A DNA stretch of 64,000 nucleotides, taken from positions 310,001 through 374,000 of the forward strand of contig JAKJXP020000005.1 in assembly GCA_022225965.2 (NCBI GenBank), given 5' to 3'. Position 1 is the first letter of the stretch, and every line of letters starts with the position of its first letter. The DNA comes from Diatrype stigma. Lineage: Eukaryota; Ascomycota; Sordariomycetes; Xylariales; Diatrypaceae. The translations under genes and the position numbers were made by a program. Below are positions 58,201-64,000 of this stretch, one piece after another. The notes beneath the pieces were generated by a model. The model did not search any database. It saw only the letters and a list, made by a program, of their open reading frames with translations, and was not told the DNA's origin.

Positions 58201-58455
58201 ATGGCCGATGGCCACCATCTCCCTCGGGCGAACTACTGCGTTATGATGGACATCCCGATCAGCGAGGCCCAGCAGAAGCAGGCGGCCGCTCGTATTGCTA
58301 GGAACGGGCAGACGATGCCCATGACCATCGTGCAGCTCTACGACTCGAAAAATCTGCTGGAGAGGTTGCGACGGACGCGGAACCAGAGCCGGGCTGTACT
58401 GGCGAACGCCACACGAACGGGGGATTGGTTCGAGTGGGATGAGATCCTGTCGTAG
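55267..58455 (+). CDS. divergent SNF2-family ATPase, 1062 aa, intronless
   Basis: A single exon. Residues 1-105 form a small conserved-looking region (MAEGKLDLDLVIIEVRHNGV, YFRDWLETIGVPQDATLRNE), followed by an acidic, disordered stretch of about 190 residues. The helicase-like core has motif I (AMLGDEMGLGKTAEAL, about residues 332-345), motif Ia (NIIIAPPGLIGNWIREFGKW), a DEVH box in place of DEAH (WIIMDEVHKYKGS, near 575), motif III (LLAISGSIVET), and lobe 2 with MVVFTDTPLSAFLTF and motif VI (QQKQAAARIARNGQ, near 1003). An insertion between motifs I and Ia holds a cysteine group (MCPTQAAVTKVFGIQCPCVK). These features mark an ATP-dependent DNA translocase of the SNF2 type, but no RING, HIRAN, chromo or bromo domain is evident. 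It is not a standard Rad5, Rad16, Mot1 or Swi2 orthologue. It may be a lineage-specific fungal subfamily. Confidence 0.82.
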   Translation: MAEGKLDLDLVIIEVRHNGVAAQKTLNTFLLPDKRNVRSRVSSDYDYQYFRDWLETIGVPQDATLRNEGGTVYDISTSFTFEVALMLIQSRESETFDGPAPSLRIYRLHEVADGNSLAPGNTGESSIQAPKTPSPSRAKDTPPPEITVDSPFSDIYGASPIQDKGKGKEIPDADVPIDSIEDDSMIASPKTPLNNTPSQEGSSEAHDSGRSGRSDAPSVSETFDRRTTLLRDRSDDADDNPETGEEAGDNDGEDNGEDDDPNALLNSPAEDFIAKTAIPEDLWGEACEMFQCPQEIKVLSIPGLRLPVKDWQLLAVFKMLTQYEAREIPGAMLGDEMGLGKTAEALVVIVVHHYIQEAFGKVLAWWQRTAISPIRSRPMHLPNDEQAPDSMCPTQAAVTKVFGIQCPCVKEGHTYKIARSSSRNPNIIIAPPGLIGNWIREFGKWVDTRSTSSPASNMSIYTSHKDMADKRQQYALTDAVIEKTKAPVSSCAHDLEGKPTFRVGEVSGGTRYIIVVSNHGVDSLIRDYSDDTFKWEAPGTGINATPPSAGRATVPASRRSAPKVTAYCLAASWIIMDEVHKYKGSYRGTTVNPTQAFRGVQRITSSTNRPTRPPMLLAISGSIVETGPSCWQGFIRHAFNVAKLKGRADQFSLPEIATLADLDRLQTDWEYIAKNRGDRDDRRTRGQGIRKFSQTALPLLLIARRQADTFRGQPIGDFASVDIQEIECPMIDGEARDNVKVISTDIRTWVREIYNQEHEEWEKGDKQAPEPTLADTQQRVLRKYADDVGPRPTNAFEMVHRSTSYPYVAFLYLQHDLPTVSFRSGSRNTERSAYSAAAIQSYARRITTELKKPGNRQRAVLDILEASPFWEHKDEIQNNSPKVQQVMEYIAEIKDLKRRKARDGPSDKSNTRHMVVFTDTPLSAFLTFMILYSGTRGVDFYYLHAGTDAAERDRICEEMQRDCIPSSNHKVLIGMFSVMADGHHLPRANYCVMMDIPISEAQQKQAAARIARNGQTMPMTIVQLYDSKNLLERLRRTRNQSRAVLANATRTGDWFEWDEILS

Positions 58456-58861
58456 AGCTGTGGAATGAATATAGCTTTGCGGTAGAGTAGGATGGCGGCT
58501 CGATATGTGTGATAGATAAATATGATATATTCTCTTTGGCCAAATATACAGATTGCCTACTTGCATAAGAGGTCTCATGGTGAAAATGCGTGTGTGATAG
58601 TGAAAGCGGAAATGGGCATGGTCATTTTTTGAAAGGGAGGAGTGACAATGATAATCAGATGGAGCAGTACAATTTTCTCCGTGGTGTCCGTATTCCAATC
58701 TAATGCGGCTGGTTTGTCACAAGACAAGATCATATCCGCATCAGATAGCACCGCAACAATGAGTTCTTGGTAGGGTCGAGTTAAAGCGCGCCAGCGAACC
58801 CCCTTATTAGAATCGTACTTCCATTGGAAAGCGGACTAAATGACCAACGACCATCGATCTT
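58456..58861. other. convergent 3' spacer
   Basis: Between the SNF2-type and 2H phosphoesterase stops; nothing recognisable. Confidence 0.5.
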
Positions 58862-59629
58862 TCATTCTGAATGTGCGTTTTTCGGAAACGTGAAAGTCTC
58901 ATGATGATGCCACCAACCCCTATCGTATCTCCAAAGGGTCATCCCGCAGACCATGCCCTCGCTACCCTTGACACCCCCCCTCCCCAGCTCCTCCAAGCAC
59001 CGCAGGATAGCCTGCTCGTCGTCCACCTTGTTCATAACGGTATAGTGACCCCGGAACCTCGCCCGGTCCTGCCGGCTCAGGAAGCCTCGCCATCGCGCCT
59101 GGAGCTCTTCGAACCACCGCTCCGCCGGCCGCAAGCCCGCGATGCCCACGCCCACGCCGCGCGCCATGCGGAACGGGGTCTGCGTCTGCGCGCAGATGGG
59201 AAAGGCCTTATGGCCCTCCTCCTCCTCATCCCCTTGCGATGAGGCCGCCGCCATCAGCATCACAGACCGGATGTCCGACGTGATCGTCGGGAGCTGCGAG
59301 CCCGGCAGGGCGCGGAACAGGGAGATGTGCGCGGGGACCTTCAGGAGCGTCGGCGGGAAGTACCGCTTCCGCAGGGCCGACATGGCGTCGTGGTGCGCGG
59401 CGTCGGTCGCTAGCGTTAGGACGTAATAATGCTCTTCTTCTTCTTCTTCTTTCTCGGCGGTGGTGCTTGTCCTAGGCTTGTGGCTTTCGCGCCGCCGATA
59501 GGTGGTCGCTGCTGATGCGCGTGGCTGAGCCTGAGATGCGCCGACTGAGTGGTTCCCCCTGGACGAGGTCGGTGCCAGTCCGGATACCATTTCGAGCGAA
59601 GGGAAGATACGGCAAAGGCGGCCGATCAT
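58862..59629 (-). CDS. 2'-5' RNA ligase superfamily (2H phosphoesterase), 255 aa
   Basis: A single exon. Two HxS/T motifs mark the 2H fold: VPAHISLFRALPGSQL (H101-S103) and RFRGHYTVMNKVDDEQ (H195-T197). The core starts at EHYYVLTLATDAAHHDAMSA after a basic, Ser-rich N terminus with an acidic run of Glu (about residues 60-66). Members hydrolyse or form 2'-5' or cyclic phosphodiester bonds in RNA or nucleotides; the fungal members with HYTVMNK are largely uncharacterised. The first ~60 residues are variable and a start at Met14 is possible. Confidence 0.82.
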   Translation of the reverse strand: MIGRLCRIFPSLEMVSGLAPTSSRGNHSVGASQAQPRASAATTYRRRESHKPRTSTTAEKEEEEEEHYYVLTLATDAAHHDAMSALRKRYFPPTLLKVPAHISLFRALPGSQLPTITSDIRSVMLMAAASSQGDEEEEGHKAFPICAQTQTPFRMARGVGVGIAGLRPAERWFEELQARWRGFLSRQDRARFRGHYTVMNKVDDEQAILRCLEELGRGGVKGSEGMVCGMTLWRYDRGWWHHHETFTFPKNAHSE

Positions 59630-60002
59630 TTACAACAACTTGCCCTGACTATGTAGATTTCCAGACACGGAACTCGTGAGGATGCAGTTTCGTGTCGAAC
59701 TTCCCTGATACAGTGACGTCAATGAATACGACTCATGATATACGTAATGACTAGCACTAATGCTTGGCTGAGTGACTAATGCTTCCGAGGCTGGAAATGG
59801 GAAAAGGAAGAAAAGGACAAACAAACGTAGGAGCACACCTGGTTCAACAAATCGCATGGACATATCAAATGAGGAACGGGTAGGTATTAGTTGACGATGT
59901 AATAAGGGTCGGTCATACATGTGGAGCACCAGTACGAGGACATCCATAACATATACTATTATAAGGGTCGCCATTTCGGCCATTGCATTCCGTTATTGTG
60001 AA
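59630..60002. other. spacer between two minus-strand genes
   Basis: Promoter of the 2H phosphoesterase gene and 3' flank of VPS36; nothing else is visible. Confidence 0.5.
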
Positions 60003-62252
60003 TCATATCAGCCCGGAGGACTTCAGAGCCTCCATGATCTTATCGGCCTCCGTGACCGCCTTCTTGGGCCTTCGGCGACGGTCCCCGGTACCGATGTAGT
60101 TCTCCCAAAACTTCAGGCCTTCTATGCCCTCCTCGCGGCAGAGCACGCCGCGCTCCTCGGCCATCTCGAGCTCCTCCTCGGCGACGCCCATGCTCCAGCC
60201 GAACCGCTCGGCCGCGTCCTGGGCCGTGACGCCGCGGCCGAACTCCTGCCAGTCCCAGGAGACCGCCCGGTCCGGGGGGAAGCTGTGCAGGTCCCGCAGC
60301 CACGCGAGGATGGCCTTGACGGTGGTCTCGTCGGTGCGGTCGCGGCTCTGGACCACCATCACGCCGCTCTTGAACGTCCGCAGCCGGACCGGGAGCTTGA
60401 GCTTCTCCCACAGGCGCGCCGCCCTCTCGAAGTCGTTGGGGCTGACGAGCTCGACACCGCCGCGCGCCCGGTTGAACATCGCCCACAGGTCCACCAGGCT
60501 GACAATACCGCCTGCCTTCCGGAGCACCCCCCTGGCGTCATCCGTTAGGAATTCTGCCAGGTTTCGGGACAGCTCTGACAAGTACAGGGATTCCGATGCC
60601 GAGCCACTGCCGCCACCGACAATGTCCTTCGTGGTGATCAGGCCGAGCTGGCTAGCCGATTCCGCCAGTAGGGCGTTGGCCTCGGAGGAAGCACCCTCCG
60701 GCCCGCTTCGGAGCTGTCTAGCGAACGAATCGGCAAGTGCTTGGACTTCTTTTGCTGAGGCCATCAGCGCCTCTAAGTCCTCGAACGCATTGCCGATCGT
60801 GAGCTCGTTATTCTTGCGCTGATTCAAACCCATCTGCTCCAATCCCGCAATGCCAGCTGTCTTGGCTCGACCGGAGCCCGATTTCGCGCCGGTAAGTGGA
60901 TCGGCCCGCGAACCATCGCCCAAGCCGTTGCTATTGGGCACAGGCGGTGCCTCCTGCAGGAGCCATTTTCGCTGGGTCATAGCACCCTTGAGCTTCTCGT
61001 AGAACACCTTGTCTCCCCCTCCCCCATTGCGAAACGATAGCTTGACATTTTCGGGGTGTTCTAGGCCGGCAACACCACCGTAGTTGAGCATGGGTCCCGG
61101 CGAATCCGTCCGTGGTTGATCTTGTACTATGGACATCGGAACATCCTGAGATACCAATGCTGCCCCGCATATTTCGCAAGAAAGGAGGGATGGGTGGTTC
61201 AGGAATGTACAGCGCGGACAGTGGAACCCACCATCTGACTGCTGCGATAGTGCAGATCGTGAAGACAGTTCCGAATCGCTCCGAAAGCCACCCTGGCTCC
61301 CCGGACCCCCCGCCCCGTTGTGGATGTCAGACTGAGGTCGTGATGGGGGTAAGGAACGAGGGGGTGGGGTAGAGGCGCTCGCCTGCCTGCTGGTGACATT
61401 GGAGATGGCAGCTTTCAGGACATGTGTTAGCGTTGGCTTGATACCACATGCTAAGCATGGAGGCAAAGGCGTATGCGCATTCGCAATGGTCGGGTCGAAG
61501 TTCGAAGGAACTGGGTTCGGGAAGCTGCAGATGGTACAGACCCAGGTGGCGTTGCTTGCTCGAGTCGGTGCTGTGGATGGAGAACGGATAGCGACATCCG
61601 CGACGGATGGAGAGGATGCGCCGGCGCTCCCACTAGAACTCAGCACAGTTGATTTGGCCCTGGACTGGAGAGAACCTCGCTTCGTGGGCTTTGGGAAAAG
61701 TGTCACTTTCGGTGAGGATTTCAGAAACCCAGCCTACATAGCTTTCGGTCAGACACAACAGACCCTTGGAACGGTACGGGTTCGTAGGAACCAGGCGCGG
61801 GTGGACTATACATAGAACTCGTATCTCTCTACATCTTTCAAGTCCAGGCCAACAGAGTGTTTCCTGGGCTCCTTGTCGTCGACGAAGCATATACGATGTG
61901 AGGTTAAGTAGACATGACCACTCTGCTGATTCGGCAGCTTGTATTTGCTAGCAGCAAATAGATATTAGAAGCATATTCTTTGAAGCATATTCTTTGAAGC
62001 ATATTCCTGACAAAGGAAGGAGGTCTAGCATGCTAGAGCCTTCTGCCAACAACACACTGACAACGACGACAACGACACCAATACCAATACCAACACCAGG
62101 CAGATTGCGCACACAGAGGATAAAGGGCATATCAAACAGGAGGGCACTCACCCCTCATAGAGCCCCACATTGTCCTGGACAAAGAGCAGCACTTCGTCGG
62201 GAAGATACGCTGGCCTGAGGGCAGTGGTGAGATCGATCTGTTTTAAAAACAT
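60003..62252 (-). CDS. VPS36: ESCRT-II subunit Vps36, 655 aa
   Basis: Three exons, 62252-62152, 61947-61812 and 61733-60003, join in phases 2 and 0. The N terminus is a split GLUE (PH-like) domain: MFLKQIDLTTALRPAYLPDE, then QQSGHVYLTSHRICFVDDKE, then YAGFLKSSPKVTLFP. Inserted in it are two NZF zinc fingers: NATWVCTICSFPNPVPSN with PPCLACGI, and DGGFHCPRCTFLNHPSLLSC with EICGAAL, as in yeast Vps36 and unlike the human protein. The C-terminal winged-helix region has AGIAGLEQMGLNQRKNNELT, SLVDLWAMFNRARGGVELVS and GVTAQDAAERFGWSMGVAEE. Vps36 binds PI3P and ubiquitin on endosomes and with Vps22 and Vps25 nucleates ESCRT-III for multivesicular body sorting. An upstream ORF lies in its leader. Confidence 0.92.
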
Positions 62253-62268
62253 TCGTCATGTCGGTCGG

Positions 62269-62304
62269 TCACTTCAAGATGGGCATGGGCATGGGCATGG
62301 GCAT
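62269..62304 (-). promoter_or_regulatory. upstream ORF encoded by a hexamer repeat, VPS36 leader
   Basis: On the minus strand four ATGCCC units (the GGGCAT repeat at 62281-62304 on the plus strand) open an 11-codon frame, MPMPMPMPILK, ending in TGA 16 bases before the VPS36 ATG. Four in-frame ATGs are present. A further out-of-frame ATG lies six bases before the main start. If the transcript begins upstream of 62304, these would be expected to limit VPS36 translation. No transcript evidence is available here. Confidence 0.5.
62281..62304. repeat. (GGGCAT)4 tandem repeat
   Basis: Four perfect hexamer copies. Confidence 0.9.
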
Positions 62305-63069
62305 GTACTGTTGTAGACGGGATGGCGATGGAATGTCCAATACAATACAGATAATCATAGATGCCTATCGTCGATGGAGTTGAAGTGTGAAGTCAGGAGG
62401 TGCAGTCAGTACAGTGCAGGCCGCTCCCAGCTCCAGCCGATCGACGTTCCAGGGGACGAAGTGGGGGTTCATGTGTTATGAGCATGTGTATGTACATACA
62501 TACCAGGTACATAGCTAGACTATTGCCAAGATTTCAGGTTGCCATCCGACACCTACCTAGGTAGTTAACCTTAAGGGCCCCGGGCCCCTGAGTTTAGGGG
62601 GCTGCCAGCTGCCGAGGCTGTCTACCACCGTGCCTAACCGCCCATAGGTGTCGACACAGGCGACAGGTGATTGTCTTGCTGACTGGGCCGGTGGGACCTC
62701 ACTGCCCATTGCTTGCATGCCCGCCACTTCACAATCCATTCACTGAAGCAGTAAAGGGTGCCCACTGCCTGCCGACATTACCTAAAGTTTAGTGTCCGCA
62801 CTAAAATATCTCGCATTGTTACAGCACACACATGCAACCCTCCAACTCCCCCAACTTCTTAACCTCCAACTCACCGATTCTTTGTCGCCCTCCGCCCTCT
62901 TCCCATCTCCTCCCAACCACTTCCATCGCGTCAGACAATCCACCTTTGTGTGTTTGTTCGTGAATTTAACCATCAACGTTTTGACGGGTCGAGATTTTAC
63001 AAATAAAAGCTTCTTTCCCTACTGACACTAACCCTCTCGTTGCAAGTACACGGTTTGCCATCGCCGACC

Positions 63070-64000
63070 ATGTCTTGGGCAGCACCACCACCTCCGCCTG
63101 GTGTTCAACCAGCATCATATGCTTACCCTGCCGGTATGTATCCATCCCGATCCTCTATCCCGATCCTCTATCCCGATCCATCAAAACCAACATGGCCATC
63201 AAGACGGTGATCGTCCTCATCATCACGACCACCTACCATCTCTTTATCTCCACTGTAATCATTCACTGCCATACGGAATCGATACTAACACATAAATTCC
63301 CAGGGCCTGCCTATACACCCGTCACAGTCCGTCAAAGCTTCGGGCAGACGTATCAACCCCAGTCACAGTATCCCTATGCCGCCCCTGCTAATCCACCGCA
63401 ACCCCCTACTACGACTCCTGAACAGCAACAAAAGATTGACTGGCCCGATGCCGTGCGCCAATATGTGCAAAGATCTTTCGAAGACGCTAACAAGGACCCG
63501 AGTGTCACTCGTGCGGAGATGGAAGCCAAGTTGAAGGAGGTCATTAGATACACCCAGGAAATCGGGACCATGTACACTACGGACTGGCACAATCTGCCTC
63601 TCCCTCAACAGATGGTCCGGGCCGAACGCCAACAGAAGTTGATGGCATCCATGGCCGCCTCAACTCCCCAGCAACCCTCCCGGCCAACCATATCTGCCGA
63701 GACCCGAGCCTTACCGGCCTCTCTGTCATCCATGAGCTTTAAATCTCCTGAACAGTCTATCGCCACCACATTCTGTACTACGACCAACTCGAAGAAGAGA
63801 AAATCCTCCGATCTTAGCAGCACTGAGCAGACGAATGCTGCGGCTGCCCCCTGGCGAAGTGCCAAGGGAGGGTCTCTAGGCGACCGGATCACCCACCCGT
63901 CGAACGACAAGCGCCCGACCATGGATGGCCCTTTGCCCGCTAAAAGTAAGTTTCAGAAGAATGCCGAGAAGCGGCAACGACGTGGCGATGGCGGCTACCA
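63070..64000 (+). CDS. THP3: Thp3/LENG8-like SAC3/GANP protein, N-terminal part
   Basis: Partial; the right edge cuts it. Exon 1 (63070-63133) encodes MSWAAPPPPPGVQPASYAYP and joins in phase 1 across a 170-bp intron to exon 2 from 63304. Exon 2 begins GPAYTPVTVRQSFGQ and has the characteristic block DWPDAVRQYVQRSFEDANKD, PSVTRAEMEAKLKEVIRYTQ, DWHNLPLPQQMVRAERQQ. Further on are SKKRKSSDLSS and AEKRQRRGDGGY, a basic region that precedes the SAC3/GANP domain in this family. Thp3 with Csn12 acts in mRNA maturation, splicing and transcription elongation in yeast; LENG8 is the animal relative. The catalytic-free SAC3 domain itself lies beyond the window, so the call rests on the N-terminal block. 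Confidence 0.72.

Larger units (their letters stand above)
62253..63069. promoter_or_regulatory. shared upstream region of VPS36 and the Thp3-like gene
   Basis: An 817-bp spacer between divergent starts. It holds the hexamer repeat above, a GTATGTACATACATACC motif near 62489-62505, and a GC-rich near-palindrome at 62575-62588 (GGGCCCCGGGCCCC). No gene is seen. Confidence 0.5.

Noticed and set aside
63946..63956. Apparent GTAAGTTTCAG mini-intron in the Thp3-like gene
   Set aside because: Eleven bases is too short for a spliceosomal intron, and the frame reads through to a sensible basic segment.
1..64000. CRISPR arrays, bacterial operons, ribosome-binding sites, viral or toxin genes
   Set aside because: The window is a eukaryotic nuclear genome; no regularly spaced repeat-spacer array, virus-like gene or toxin gene was seen.

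Overview
The window comes from the nuclear genome of a filamentous ascomycete (Pezizomycotina, most likely Sordariomycetes). The evidence is short GT-AG introns of 55-195 bp, fungal-specific families (SAT4/rhodopsin-domain membrane proteins, LYC1-type acetyltransferase, fungal MYND protein), ascomycete-type housekeeping proteins, and many TAGG/TACC-type microsatellites between genes. The species cannot be named from sequence alone. Nineteen protein-coding loci are supported (one cut by the right edge), plus one decayed pseudogene and one non-autonomous DNA transposon. Exon joins were worked out by hand; where exact coordinates are given, the spliced length is a multiple of three.

Layout. 0-1.4 kb: SAT4/rhodopsin-type membrane protein (minus). 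3.1-4.8 kb: BAHD-like acyltransferase (plus). 5.4-6.3 kb: MYND zinc-finger protein (plus). 7.8-12.7 kb: RhoGEF of 1616 aa (minus). 13.47-14.06 kb: a 569-bp inverted-repeat element with 46-bp perfect termini and a 9-bp target duplication, best read as a Mutator-like MITE. 14.7-15.15 kb: short Dcc1-like cohesion protein (plus). 15.5-17.0 kb: relic of a six-hairpin glycosidase-like gene (minus), inside a gene-poor, microsatellite-rich stretch reaching 20.6 kb. 20.6-23.4 kb: RNF216-type RBR ubiquitin ligase (plus). 24.1-25.7 kb: LYC1-like N-acetyltransferase (minus). 27.0-28.9 kb: CCT1 chaperonin subunit (minus). 30.0-31.7 kb: six-exon secreted protein of unknown function (minus). 34.2-35.0 kb: Ser/Thr-rich secreted protein (plus). 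36.1-37.2 kb: Rieske protein RIP1 (minus). 38.0-41.7 kb: DDB1 (minus). 42.1-43.8 kb: second SAT4/rhodopsin-type protein (minus). 45.2-45.6 kb: ATP synthase subunit k (minus). 46.3-47.4 kb: MTP18/MTFP1 (plus). 47.8-48.8 kb: Cuz1-like AN1 zinc-finger protein (minus). 49.5-52.7 kb: Rad4/XPC (plus). 53.7-54.8 kb: S33 proline iminopeptidase-like hydrolase (plus). 55.3-58.5 kb: divergent SNF2-type ATPase (plus). 58.9-59.6 kb: 2H phosphoesterase (minus). 60.0-62.3 kb: Vps36 (minus). 63.1 kb to the edge: Thp3/LENG8-like protein (plus, partial).

There is no operon or obvious biosynthetic cluster; most genes are housekeeping. Functional pairings visible are: three inner-mitochondrial-membrane genes within 11 kb (RIP1, ATP19, MTP18, the last two divergent from one spacer); two global-genome nucleotide excision repair genes 8 kb apart (DDB1, RAD4); and divergent pairs CUZ1/RAD4 and VPS36/THP3. 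The least ordinary items are the MITE, the divergent intronless SNF2 protein, the short Dcc1, the glycosidase relic, the multi-exon secreted protein, and a repeat-encoded upstream ORF in the VPS36 leader.
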